A program made the translations under genes and the position numbers. The notes under the pieces were generated by a model. It did not search any database, was not told the DNA's origin, and was given only the letters and a program-made list of their open reading frames with translations. From Erysipelotrichaceae bacterium (lineage in GTDB: Bacteria; Bacillota_I; Bacilli_A; Erysipelotrichales; Erysipelotrichaceae), in NCBI GenBank assembly GCA_013334325.1, contig JAAXXT010000002.1, positions 49,988 to 113,987 of the forward strand: a stretch of 64,000 bases of DNA, in the 5' to 3' direction. How positions within the stretch are numbered: the first letter of the stretch is position 1; every line of letters starts with the position of its first letter. This document shows positions 35,476-44,452 of the stretch, one piece after another.

Positions 35476-36671
35476 AGATTTCCCTTTCTACGGATAAAAT
35501 CTCCCACGTGGACAACACACGGGATCTTCATAATCAGTTTCGCCATCGGTTTATTGGCGGTTTGAATCAAATTCCCTTTTTCATCATACAATGAAGTTAA
35601 AATAAAACTCTCATTCAGTTTACTTGGTCCAAATACTTCACACAACTCACCAAGTTTAACATTATTGCGCATCTCCACGAGCACTTCATCGTCTTTCACT
35701 TTCAATACGGTCCCAATAAAGTTCTGAACGACCGCTTCTTCTTGGTTCACATAGACTTGACCATTTCTATTAGGTAAGGCATTGAGGAAACCATCAAAAG
35801 TCGATCTATTTTCAGCTTGATTGAGTTCTTTGATCAATTGATCTCTTAAACTTTGATCAGCGGTTTTATTAAGTAAGGCATCGATCCACAAACGATAAGC
35901 TTTGACGATGACCGCAATATAGTACGCAGACTTCATACGTCCTTCGATCTTCAAACTAACAACTTTTGATTGAATCAAGTTTTCAATCAGATCCAAAGTC
36001 TGAAGGTCTTTAGAGCCCATCGTAAAAGGATCCTCTTGTTTACTGATCACTTGATCATTTTCAGTGAGTTCATAAGCCCATCGACATGATTGGGCACAAC
36101 CCCCTCGATTCGCATCTCTTAAGGTCATATCGTTACTGAGTGTACATCTACCTGAATAATTGACACACATTCCCCCATGAATGAAGACTTCAGTAGGTAG
36201 GATCGTGTTTGAGGAAATGTCTGTGATCGTTTGTAGATCCAATTCTCGAGCCAATACAACCCGATCTATTCCCAAGGATTTATAAAATTCCATGGCTTTT
36301 GAATTGGTGATGGAAAGTTGGGTACTTAAATGAACTTCATAAGACAGGTTCATCTGTTGAGCCAATTGAGCAATGGCCAAAGAAGCCACGATGATCGCAT
36401 CGACGTGGATCTCATTGAGTTCTTTTAGATAAGATTCTAAACCATCTAGATCTTCCTCATGAGCGATCATATTGACTGTCACAAAAAGCTTTTTTCCCAT
36501 CGAATGGGCAAAATCAGCCGCTTCTTTGAGATCACCAATCTCAAAATTACTGGCACGAGCTCTTAGTGAGAATCGTTTCCCACCCACATAGACCGCATCT
36601 GCCCCATAAAGGAAAGCAACTTTCGCTCGTTGAAGATCGCCTGCGGGGGCCAAGAGTTCTATTTGACTCAT
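35472..36671 (-). CDS. U32-family protein, probable tRNA uridine hydroxylase subunit (YrrO/TrhP2-like)
   Basis: A 399-residue protein with the U32 pattern: LLAPAGDLQRAKVAFLYGADAVYVGG, LRARASNF and VHLSTQLSITN. The Cys set CVNYSGRC ... CAQSCRW near 170-195 is the Fe-S ligand site in this family. Bacillus YrrO and the E. coli relative YegQ (TrhP) hydroxylate uridine 34 of tRNAs, using prephenate. The C-terminal beta domain (GTVLKVKDDEVLVE) is also present. It overlaps the smaller U32 gene by 4 bases; the pair matches yrrN-yrrO. The older peptidase name is probably wrong. Confidence 0.85.
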   Translation of the reverse strand: MSQIELLAPAGDLQRAKVAFLYGADAVYVGGKRFSLRARASNFEIGDLKEAADFAHSMGKKLFVTVNMIAHEEDLDGLESYLKELNEIHVDAIIVASLAIAQLAQQMNLSYEVHLSTQLSITNSKAMEFYKSLGIDRVVLARELDLQTITDISSNTILPTEVFIHGGMCVNYSGRCTLSNDMTLRDANRGGCAQSCRWAYELTENDQVISKQEDPFTMGSKDLQTLDLIENLIQSKVVSLKIEGRMKSAYYIAVIVKAYRLWIDALLNKTADQSLRDQLIKELNQAENRSTFDGFLNALPNRNGQVYVNQEEAVVQNFIGTVLKVKDDEVLVEMRNNVKLGELCEVFGPSKLNESFILTSLYDEKGNLIQTANKPMAKLIMKIPCVVHVGDFIRRKGNL

Positions 36672-37552
36672 ATGGCCTCCTGTCTAAGGTTGGTCTTACG
36701 CTCAAAATAACCTTTGAATAAAGGAAGCTTGTTTATTTTATAGAATGATTTAATTTGATGAAGATCTGTTTCTTTGACTTGATCGATGATGAGCTGAAAG
36801 AAGTTTTGGGCATCTTTCTTATCGATAAACAAATCATCGAGCTGAATCCCATAGATCTCTGATTGATTTAAGACAGGAAGTTCTTCTAGTGGATTTAGGA
36901 TGTCTTGGGTAAAGACACAGAACGTTTTAGATTCTTCTAAAATAGGCATCATTTCTTTTCGTTTAAGTTCTCTGATTCGATAATCTGTTTTGTTTATGAC
37001 TTCTTTACTAAGCCCAATTTCTTGAAGATAACTGGAGAGTAAAGGTCGACGACTTACAGACATCTGAAGATGACCTGCCCCAAACATTTCGATCCGTTGA
37101 GGAAAAGTCTTGGAGATCTTTACTATTTCTTCTAGAGTCAATTCTTTAGAGATGACCAAACGATCGACTAAAGCTAAGAGTGTTTTAATTTCTAAGGTAT
37201 TGGTCAGTATGGTTTCAGGTGAATAAATGGTTTCTCCTTGATAGTTCAAAGACTTCAAGATCATTAACACAGCCAAGTCAGCGAAATAAAAGCCTTGGAT
37301 TGGATAAGTAAGTAGTTCTTTTAGCCAACTCTCTAATCCGATCAGATCTGATTCTTCGATGAATCCATTGATTTCGATGTAGGTCTTATGATGACTAAGA
37401 AGTGTATCTTTTAGGATCTCTAAAAAGTCTTCTTTCGTTTGAAGGCTTGGATGTTTATAGGAAAAGAATGGATCCCTTAAGACATAGTCTACTAAAGGAT
37501 CCTGAAAGGTTTTGATTTGATCAAGTGAATGAACTTGAAGCAGTATCCTCAC
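36668..37552 (-). CDS. U32-family protein, small partner (YrrN/TrhP1-like)
   Basis: A 294-residue protein that resembles the first half of the neighbouring U32 protein but lacks the Cys cluster. It contains YIEINGFIEESDLIGLESWL, QGFYFADLAVLMIL and MFGAGHLQMSVSRRPLLSSYLQ, in the place of the sequence around the Cys ligands. In Bacillus YrrN and YrrO act in the same tRNA hydroxylation pathway. It starts one base after the MFS gene stop and is translationally coupled to the next gene. The sequence has diverged from YrrN, so confidence is moderate. Confidence 0.7.
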   Translation of the reverse strand: MRILLQVHSLDQIKTFQDPLVDYVLRDPFFSYKHPSLQTKEDFLEILKDTLLSHHKTYIEINGFIEESDLIGLESWLKELLTYPIQGFYFADLAVLMILKSLNYQGETIYSPETILTNTLEIKTLLALVDRLVISKELTLEEIVKISKTFPQRIEMFGAGHLQMSVSRRPLLSSYLQEIGLSKEVINKTDYRIRELKRKEMMPILEESKTFCVFTQDILNPLEELPVLNQSEIYGIQLDDLFIDKKDAQNFFQLIIDQVKETDLHQIKSFYKINKLPLFKGYFERKTNLRQEAI

Positions 37553-37553
37553 A

Positions 37554-38861
37554 CTAAGCCTCTATGTATTCTTTGGTTCGTTTATTGAAGATGACCAAGA
37601 CAAAGACGATGGCTACGATAGAAACGATACTTAACCATCCAAATACGGTCTGATAGCGTGCTCCTGAAGAGAGTTCTTTAGGAACAAAACCTGTCATTAA
37701 GGCATAGATCTTATCCCCATAATAGATCCCTACCGCAAAGAAGGTCTGATAGATCCCCATCGTAACTTCTCGCATATCTTTCGCAAAAGGTTGCATCGCC
37801 ATCCCTAAGAGGACGTTGTAGGTCAATCCATAACCAAAGCCATTTAAAGCATTCAACCAAAACAAGGTCGTAGGATCGGTAATAAAGGACGCCAACAAAG
37901 TAAATAGACCACTTAAGGCCAAACCTAAGACCAAGGTATTTTTAACACCGATCTTTTTCTTTAAAACGATACCTACTAAAACACCCGCAATCAATTGAGC
38001 GATCGAATAGACCATCTCAACATAAGCGATCAACAAAGGACTCATCGCGATGAGTTCAGTTTTCGCAAAGTTATTCATATTGGATCCTGATGAGGCAAAA
38101 CGAACAAACGAGATCACGATCCCCATTAAACATAAGAGTAAGAAATTACGATTACTTAAAGCACTTTTCACATGGGCTAGTGTAAAGTTACGTTCAGGTT
38201 TCTTATTGTCCTTTACGAAAATCAAGAAAATCAAAGCCAAAGAAGCTAAGACTGCACTTACGCCCCACATCCATCCATAGTCGATAGGTTTCGTAGAAGT
38301 CGCAATGTATTGAAGAGGAGACATCAAGAACTCTGCCAATAAAGGCGCAACTGATAAAACAGAGACTGAAAAGATGGCTTGCTGAGGACTAAAAGTCTCC
38401 GCAAACATAACGTTGAATAGACTCAAGATACTGGCACCTGCGCCTAAAGCCAAAGATGACCAATAAAGTGATTCATAAGAAGGATCGATAAGGACCAAGA
38501 TTGATGATCCTAATACAAAGCAAAGTGCTAAAGCGATAAAGAATTTACGGCTCTTAAAGAAATCTGATAAGGCAAAGACCGGTAAACGAACAAAAATAGA
38601 GATCAAACCATAAGCTGCAGCCATGGTTGCGGCCGTTGAGACATCAAGTCCCAATCCACCATCCGCAATCGTCCCTGTCGCATAGTTCTTACGATAAGCT
38701 CGTATGATGTTGATGGCACTCCAAAAGAGTACCAACAAGACAAATACCAAGACTTGGTATCTCGTTAGTTTATATTTTTTAATTAAATAGATACTTAGGG
38801 CTAATGTAAGAATGATCGTAAATATAATCAAGATCAGTTTGTTTGAAAGTAGTGCAGTCAT
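37554..38861 (-). CDS. MFS transporter, unknown substrate
   Basis: A 435-residue protein with about 12 hydrophobic segments, a Lys/Arg-rich first loop, DFFKSRKFFIALA near the cytosolic loop 2-3 and GVVLKK-type charged loops (VLKKKIGVKN) in the second half. It fits the major facilitator fold but shows no family-specific motif I can name. It is the first gene of the unit with the two U32 genes and TrmH, which suggests only co-expression. Substrate unknown. Confidence 0.75.
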   Translation of the reverse strand: MTALLSNKLILIIFTIILTLALSIYLIKKYKLTRYQVLVFVLLVLFWSAINIIRAYRKNYATGTIADGGLGLDVSTAATMAAAYGLISIFVRLPVFALSDFFKSRKFFIALALCFVLGSSILVLIDPSYESLYWSSLALGAGASILSLFNVMFAETFSPQQAIFSVSVLSVAPLLAEFLMSPLQYIATSTKPIDYGWMWGVSAVLASLALIFLIFVKDNKKPERNFTLAHVKSALSNRNFLLLCLMGIVISFVRFASSGSNMNNFAKTELIAMSPLLIAYVEMVYSIAQLIAGVLVGIVLKKKIGVKNTLVLGLALSGLFTLLASFITDPTTLFWLNALNGFGYGLTYNVLLGMAMQPFAKDMREVTMGIYQTFFAVGIYYGDKIYALMTGFVPKELSSGARYQTVFGWLSIVSIVAIVFVLVIFNKRTKEYIEA

Positions 38862-38931
38862 GGTAGTCCCCTTAATGTGTCTATTTTATAGTATTCCACC
38901 CTAAAAATAAAGCATTACTCATTAAGCCTCG

Positions 38932-38940
38932 TGATATAAT
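38932..38940 (+). promoter_or_regulatory. Extended -10 promoter of the threonine aldolase gene
   Basis: TGATATAAT, a perfect extended -10, 18 bases before the ATG. AAAGGTG serves as ribosome site. Confidence 0.6.
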
Positions 38941-38958
38941 TTTTTCAAAAGGTGATTT

Positions 38959-39975
38959 ATGAAAACAATCGACTTAAGAAGTGATACAGTAACCCAACCA
39001 ACTCAAGCCATGAGAGAGGCTATGTTTATTGCGCCTGTAGGAGATGATGTGTATGGAGATGACCCTACGGTCAATGAACTAGAAGCCTTAGCGGCCCAAC
39101 TCGTCCATAAAGAAGCAGCGCTTTTTGTCCCATCAGGAACGATGGGAAATCAATTGGCACTGATGACACATACTCAACGAGGTGATGAGATCATCACCGG
39201 AAGCCACAATCATATCGTCATTCATGAGGTAGGCGCTATACCTGTGCTTTCTGGGGCTGGAGTAAGAACGATTCAACATCCAGATGATTTCATAACCCCA
39301 GCTCAATTGATCAGAGCGATAAGATCCAATGATATCCATGAACCTCATAGTTCCGTGCTCTCGTTAGAGAATGCCTTATCGAACGGGAAGGTCATGCCTT
39401 TGAGTTTAATGAAAGATGATTATGAACTTGCGAAGAAACATGGACTCAAGGTTCATTTAGATGGTGCTCGTTTATTCAACGCTGCATTATCTTTGAATGT
39501 AGAAGCCACTGAATTGACTCAATATTGTGATAGCGTTATGTTTTGTCTATCTAAAGGCCTCTGTGCTCCTGTAGGTTCGATCTTAGCTGGATCTAAAGAC
39601 TTCATCGCGAAAGCTCGTAAGAATCGTAAGCTTTTAGGTGGTGGTATGAGACAGGCTGGATTCTTAGCCGCTGCTGGTCTTATCGCCCTTAAAGAAATGC
39701 GTTTAAGATTACACGAAGATCATGAAAATGCGAAATACTTGGCGAAAAAATTACTTGAGACAGGATTAGTGACCTTAAATATGGATGATGTTCAAATCAA
39801 TATGGTTTTCTTCGAATTTGTAGATCCTCATTTCGATCATGATGACTTCCCTGCTTATCTTCTAAAAAACAACATTAAAATCAATCCTGATTTTCCACAG
39901 TATCGCTTTGTGACCCATTATTGGATCAACAAAGAAGACATCGATAAAGTCGTAGATTTAATCAAACACTACTAA
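38959..39975 (+). CDS. Low-specificity L-threonine aldolase
   Basis: A 338-residue PLP fold-type I enzyme. LRSDTVTQPTQAMREAM at the start, PSGTMGNQLAL, HLDGARLFNAAL and the PLP Lys in MFCLSKGLCAPVGS (about residue 201) are the family's motifs. It cleaves L-threonine and L-allo-threonine to glycine and acetaldehyde. Length is normal (about 340). Monocistronic with its own promoter and terminator. Confidence 0.93.
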   Translation: MKTIDLRSDTVTQPTQAMREAMFIAPVGDDVYGDDPTVNELEALAAQLVHKEAALFVPSGTMGNQLALMTHTQRGDEIITGSHNHIVIHEVGAIPVLSGAGVRTIQHPDDFITPAQLIRAIRSNDIHEPHSSVLSLENALSNGKVMPLSLMKDDYELAKKHGLKVHLDGARLFNAALSLNVEATELTQYCDSVMFCLSKGLCAPVGSILAGSKDFIAKARKNRKLLGGGMRQAGFLAAAGLIALKEMRLRLHEDHENAKYLAKKLLETGLVTLNMDDVQINMVFFEFVDPHFDHDDFPAYLLKNNIKINPDFPQYRFVTHYWINKEDIDKVVDLIKHY

Positions 39976-39996
39976 AAAAGACCCTAGGGTCTTTTT
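39975..39996. terminator. Bidirectional terminator
   Basis: Inverted repeat 39975-39984 with 39987-39996 (the inner CTAG forms the loop), flanked by A and T runs. It overlaps the end of the peroxiredoxin gene on the other strand. Confidence 0.82.
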
Positions 39997-40459
39997 AGCT
40001 TTTTATAACTGATAATACTTTTTGAACGTCTTCTTCAGGATTGACCTTATCGAATACTGCAGCGATCTTTCCTTGAGGATCGATGACGAAGGTCGTTCTT
40101 ACCACACCCATCACCATTTTCCCATACATGTTTTTTTCTTTATACACATCATATAAACCTATGACTTCTTTTTGATCATCCGCTAAAAGTTCAAAATTCA
40201 AATTGAACTTAGCGAGAAACTTAGAATGACTCTTCTCATCATCTTTACTGATCCCAAATACTTTGATGTTTCGTGATGAGAATTCTCCCATCGCATCTCG
40301 ATATGAACAGGCTTGGATCGTACAACCTGGCGTATCATCTTTAGGATAGAAATATAAGACCACATATTGTCCTCTGTAGTCAGATAAGGTTCTGGTTTCA
40401 CCATTTTGATTCTTTAAGGTAAAATTTGGAGCGACTTCATTTACATTGGGTTTAGACAT
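39995..40459 (-). CDS. bcp: Thiol peroxidase, BCP/PrxQ peroxiredoxin
   Basis: A 154-residue peroxiredoxin. The peroxidatic Cys46 is in DDTPGCTIQAC and the resolving Cys51 five residues later, the arrangement of the alpha-helical PrxQ/BCP type. VLYFYPKDDTPG and FVIDPQGKI are typical. It reduces hydroperoxides with thioredoxin or a similar donor. It lies 41 bases after the GH13 gene on the same strand and may be co-transcribed with it. Confidence 0.93.
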   Translation of the reverse strand: MSKPNVNEVAPNFTLKNQNGETRTLSDYRGQYVVLYFYPKDDTPGCTIQACSYRDAMGEFSSRNIKVFGISKDDEKSHSKFLAKFNLNFELLADDQKEVIGLYDVYKEKNMYGKMVMGVVRTTFVIDPQGKIAAVFDKVNPEEDVQKVLSVIKS

Positions 40460-40500
40460 AAAAACCTCCTGCTTTCATTTAATCACAACGATTAAGTTCA

Positions 40501-42186
40501 TCAAGGATTTTGACTAACAAGTTTTACGATACGAGCTTCATAAGGTCTAAAGACCATCTTTTTATCCATAGGTCCATAAGTCGAATAATTACACAACTGG
40601 GTCCTCATTTCTTGATAGTCATCTGCTTTAAACAAAGCCGGTTTATTATCAAGATTGATCAAGACCATCAGTTTCTCATTTTCGTCTTCACGAACATAAG
40701 CTAAGATCTGTTTATGGCTTTCCATTACTGGTTTAAAACTGCCTGAACGTAACGCAGAATGAGTTTGATGATAGGCAATCAATTCTTTCGTGAAGTTTAA
40801 AATTGAATCTTTATCTTCTAGATCATCTTTGACATTGATTTCTTTATGATTTGGATTTATTAGATACCATGGTTTTTTAGTTGAGAAGCCTGCATGTTCA
40901 CCACTATCCCACTGCATGATTGTTCTCGCATTGTCTCTGGTCATTTTTTGTATTACATATAAACGAATAAATCTTGGTAAATGAAACATCTGTTTCAACA
41001 TCTTGAAATCACTTATCGCCTCAAAGTCTTCCCAGTCTTTCTCATCGATCTTCATGTTCGTCATCCCGATTTCTTCACCTTGATAGATAAAAGGTGTCCC
41101 ATAGGCTGTCATCGTTGAAACCAATAGTGCTTTTTGGCTTTGAGCTCTAAAGCGTTTCTCATCCCCAAAACGAGAGACTGATCTTCCGTTGTCGTGATTG
41201 GATAAGAAATTACCCATCCAGAACTTATTCTCATAAGCGGCTACATTCCATTTCGTAAAGATGTTTTTAAAATCAGGGATGGTCCAATGATACAACTTGG
41301 TGAAGTCATATTTCCCTAAAGGTCCACAACCAATCAACGCAAGGTCGAAATGAAACATCATGTCGAGTTCTTTTCGATCGAAACCGCAATATTGAGCACA
41401 ACTGTCTTTGTTGACGATCATGCCTTCTCCTAAATATAGCCCAGGATACTTACTCATGACTTCTTCATACATCTCTCTTAAATATTCATGAGACATGGGT
41501 TGAGAAACGATCAGATCACCTGCGAATTGTAGACCTTTCTTATGAGGATCTTTATCAGGTAGACCTTCTGCTTTAGCGATGATGTTGATGACGTCCATTC
41601 TAAAACCAGCGATGCCTTTATTCATCCAAAAGGTCATGATCTTATAGATCTCTTGTCTAACCTCAGGATTCTTCCAATTGAGATCGACTTGTTGAGGTGT
41701 AAACATGGTTAAGTAATATTCATTATCACGATTGGACTTCGTCCAAGCAGGACCTCCAAATACACTGATCCAATTGTTGGGTTCTTTTCCGTTTTTACCT
41801 TCTTGAAAGAAGTAGTAATCCCGATATTTAGACTCTGGATCAGCCATGGCTTTTTTAAACCAAGGATGTTCACTGGAAGTATGATTCGCAACGAGATCCA
41901 TTAAGATCCCAATGCCTCTGTTTTTAGCTTCATGGATCAATTGATCCATGTCTGCCATAGTCCCAAATTCAGGCTGTATGTTATAATAATCGGAGATGTC
42001 ATATCCATAATCACTATTAGGTGATACATAGACAGGACATAACCAAATCGTCTTTATGCCTAAAGATTGAAGGTAATCCAGTTTAGAAATGATGCCTTGG
42101 ATATCTCCAATCCCATCCCCATTGGAATCTTTAAAAGATCTTGGCCATATTTGATACACCACATCGTTCATTTGTGTTTTATACAT
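40501..42186 (-). CDS. GH13 alpha-glucosidase (oligo-1,6-glucosidase / trehalose-6-P hydrolase type)
   Basis: A 561-residue cytosolic enzyme with the GH13_31 pattern. YQIWPRSFKDSNGDGIGD is at the start, LMDLVANHTSSEHPWF (conserved region I), GFRMDVINI (nucleophile Asp), YLGEGMIV (acid/base Glu) and FLSNHDNGRS (third Asp). It should hydrolyse alpha-1,6 or alpha-1,4 bonds at the non-reducing ends of short oligosaccharides. The start follows GAGGTAAGC. The divergent YggS gene starts 35 bases away. No transporter or regulator lies next to it, so the substrate is open. Confidence 0.9.
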   Translation of the reverse strand: MYKTQMNDVVYQIWPRSFKDSNGDGIGDIQGIISKLDYLQSLGIKTIWLCPVYVSPNSDYGYDISDYYNIQPEFGTMADMDQLIHEAKNRGIGILMDLVANHTSSEHPWFKKAMADPESKYRDYYFFQEGKNGKEPNNWISVFGGPAWTKSNRDNEYYLTMFTPQQVDLNWKNPEVRQEIYKIMTFWMNKGIAGFRMDVINIIAKAEGLPDKDPHKKGLQFAGDLIVSQPMSHEYLREMYEEVMSKYPGLYLGEGMIVNKDSCAQYCGFDRKELDMMFHFDLALIGCGPLGKYDFTKLYHWTIPDFKNIFTKWNVAAYENKFWMGNFLSNHDNGRSVSRFGDEKRFRAQSQKALLVSTMTAYGTPFIYQGEEIGMTNMKIDEKDWEDFEAISDFKMLKQMFHLPRFIRLYVIQKMTRDNARTIMQWDSGEHAGFSTKKPWYLINPNHKEINVKDDLEDKDSILNFTKELIAYHQTHSALRSGSFKPVMESHKQILAYVREDENEKLMVLINLDNKPALFKADDYQEMRTQLCNYSTYGPMDKKMVFRPYEARIVKLVSQNP

Positions 42187-42220
42187 ACGCTTACCTCAAA
42201 TCTATTTTACCACTCTAAAC

Positions 42221-42847
42221 ATGAACAAACACAGCCTCTTATCCACCTTCCCAGCGCTCCACATGGTGGTCGCAGTCAGTAAAACCCGTCCGATTTCAGC
42301 CATTGAAACAAAGATCTCGGAAGGCTTTTCTCATTTTGGGGAAAATAAAGCTCAAGAACTCTTAGAAAAATCTAAAGCGAATTTAAATGTAACTTGGCAT
42401 TTTATAGGCAGAATTCAAACCAATAAACTAAAAGACATCGTCTCTGTTGCCTCATGGATCGATTCCGTTGATCAATTTAAACAAGCCCTCTTGATTGAAA
42501 AATATGCGACTTTTTATAATAAAGACATCAATATCTTGATTCAATTGAACCTAACTGATGAAGTTCAAAAAGGTGGTCTTCATCCAAGTGAGTTAGAGTC
42601 TTTTATCACTCAGATCAAAGATCTTTCTCATGTGAAACTAAAAGGACTCATGGTTATGGGTCCTAGTGATGCTGATCTAATCAAAACTGAAGAAGTGTTT
42701 AAACAAGCTCAGATGATCTTTATGAAAACAAAAAAAAGTCATCCTGAGATGACTGAATTATCGATGGGGATGAGCCATGATTATGAATTGGCTTATAAGT
42801 ATGGTTCAACTTGTTTTAGATTAGGCACCATTCTTTTTATTCAATGA
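42221..42847 (+). CDS. YggS/PLPBP-family PLP homeostasis protein
   Basis: A 208-residue PLP-binding TIM barrel related to the alanine racemase N-terminal domain. The PLP Lys is residue 21 in VAVSKTRP. HFGENKAQELLEK, WHFIGRIQTNKLKDI and LSMGMSHDYELA, with the GSTCFRLGT phosphate site, are all present. These proteins keep free PLP low. The N-terminus is about 10-15 residues shorter than usual, and no ribosome binding site precedes the ATG, so translation may start from a very short leader or at another codon. Confidence 0.92.
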   Translation: MNKHSLLSTFPALHMVVAVSKTRPISAIETKISEGFSHFGENKAQELLEKSKANLNVTWHFIGRIQTNKLKDIVSVASWIDSVDQFKQALLIEKYATFYNKDINILIQLNLTDEVQKGGLHPSELESFITQIKDLSHVKLKGLMVMGPSDADLIKTEEVFKQAQMIFMKTKKSHPEMTELSMGMSHDYELAYKYGSTCFRLGTILFIQ

Positions 42848-43301
42848 TTGGTTTATTGTCTTTTCGATGATTAAACCTAAAACTTAGATTATACATAAGG
42901 TATAATCCACAACTAGGTAGAATACAGCCTAAAGCATAACCTAATAAGACAAAGAGATCTCGTGAACCAATGTTTCTTATAAAGTAAGTAAACGGAACAT
43001 TTCCATTGATAAAAACCAACCATTCTTTAGCAATCATCGAATAGATAAGTAAACCTATAAGCAAGATCATATATAGGATCGTAGGAAGCAAAAGCTTCTT
43101 TTTTTCTGAACTAATAGTGCCCCATAATAAACCAATAATCATATAAATAAGCGTCAACCATAAGACAGCGATGAGGACATTTAAACCATCTATTGAAAAA
43201 AAGGCTAACTTAACGACGAGCCAAGTATTGAGATAGGTCAAAAAGACTGTCAATATTAGATGAATATAGATGAAAACGAAGAATCGTTTAAATTGAATCA
43301 T
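42837..43301 (-). CDS. Small membrane protein, unknown
   Basis: A 154-residue protein with four hydrophobic segments (about 8-28, 38-58, 70-90 and 110-135). The middle has TISSEKKKLLLPTILYM and a basic C-terminus. It overlaps the aminotransferase stop by 14 bases and has only a weak ribosome site, so it is probably translated by coupling. No family recognised. It is the last gene of the DUF1287-MFS-aminotransferase unit and overlaps the YggS gene end by 11 bases on the other strand. Confidence 0.6.
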   Translation of the reverse strand: MIQFKRFFVFIYIHLILTVFLTYLNTWLVVKLAFFSIDGLNVLIAVLWLTLIYMIIGLLWGTISSEKKKLLLPTILYMILLIGLLIYSMIAKEWLVFINGNVPFTYFIRNIGSRDLFVLLGYALGCILPSCGLYLMYNLSFRFNHRKDNKPIIE

Positions 43302-44442
43302 GTTTTCTTAAGTCCAGTATCATTTGTTTTAATCGACGAAGACCTTCTGTGAGATCCTCATCGCTTACCGCATATGAGATCCTAACATTATGATCAGCCC
43401 CAAAATAGATGCCTGGTACCATCGCTACTTTATATTCACGCATGGCTTTGATACAGAAATCTTCAGAGCTCATTTTAAATTCTCTGATCTCAGGAAATAG
43501 ATAAAAAGCACCTTCTGGTTTTACACAAGTTAAACCCATCTCCATTAAAGCTTCATAGGCAAGATCTCTTCTCTTATGATAAGAATCACACATCCACGTT
43601 GAATCCGTTTTTAAAGCTTCTAAAGCAGCGATTTGATTAAAGGTAGTGATACCAGCGACCAAATAAGCATGCATCAACGCGATGGCACGTGCGATAGGTA
43701 AATCCGCCAAGACGTAGCCAACACGCCACCCTGTCATCGCATAGGGCTTAGATAAGCTTTGGGTAACGATCAAACGATCTCTTAAACTTTCATCATGACA
43801 CAACATCTCGTAGTCTTTCGTAAAGACCAATTGAGAATAGACATCATCGCTGATGATGAAAAGATCGTATTTCTTCGCTAAGGCCGATACAGCAGCTAAA
43901 CTACGACGATCTAAGATCGTACCTGTTGGATTATTTGGGGAAGTGATCAAGATGGCTTTGGTCTTTAAAGTGATCAATTTTTCTAAAGCAGCTGGATCGA
44001 TTTGTAAGTTATAATTCGTTGTGTTTAAAGGAATCAGTTTAGCTTTACATACCTCGATCATAGGACCATAAGAAACATACATCGGAGAAGGAATAATGAC
44101 TTCATCTCCCGCATCTAGGATCGTCATCAATGAAGCCGCTAAAGCTTCTGTTGCCCCATTGGTGATGATGACCTCTTCCCAAACATAGTCCAGTTTATTA
44201 TGATCGCGTTCAAAAAGTGCCACAGCCCTTCTTAGTTCTTCTAATCCAGGATTTGGTGGATAATGCGTTTCATTGTTTCTTAACGCTAAGATCGCAGCCT
44301 CTTTGATTCTTTCATCTGTATTGAATTCAGGTTCCCCAATCGTAAAATTGATGACACCTAAAATAGACTTGGCTTCATTGGCGAATTTACGTATTCCGCT
44401 TTGTTTAAACGTTCTAACTTGTGGATTGATTCGGTTCAACAT
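43288..44442 (-). CDS. Class I/II aminotransferase (aspartate aminotransferase-like)
   Basis: A 384-residue fold-type I PLP enzyme. NFTIGEPEFNTDERI at the start, NPTGTILDRRSL, DDVYSQLVF and the PLP Lys in TQSLSKPYAMTGWRVGYV are the family motifs. It belongs to the AspC/PatA group common in Bacillota. The amino donor is likely aspartate, alanine or an N-acetyl-diaminopimelate intermediate; this cannot be told from sequence. It starts 10 bases after the MFS gene. Confidence 0.9.
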   Translation of the reverse strand: MLNRINPQVRTFKQSGIRKFANEAKSILGVINFTIGEPEFNTDERIKEAAILALRNNETHYPPNPGLEELRRAVALFERDHNKLDYVWEEVIITNGATEALAASLMTILDAGDEVIIPSPMYVSYGPMIEVCKAKLIPLNTTNYNLQIDPAALEKLITLKTKAILITSPNNPTGTILDRRSLAAVSALAKKYDLFIISDDVYSQLVFTKDYEMLCHDESLRDRLIVTQSLSKPYAMTGWRVGYVLADLPIARAIALMHAYLVAGITTFNQIAALEALKTDSTWMCDSYHKRRDLAYEALMEMGLTCVKPEGAFYLFPEIREFKMSSEDFCIKAMREYKVAMVPGIYFGADHNVRISYAVSDEDLTEGLRRLKQMILDLRKHDSI

Positions 44443-44452
44443 AGAATTCCCC

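Noticed and set aside
35472..37552. Collagenase/peptidase role of the U32 genes
   Set aside because: The paired layout and Cys cluster match YrrN/YrrO-type tRNA hydroxylation proteins; peptidase is a legacy name.
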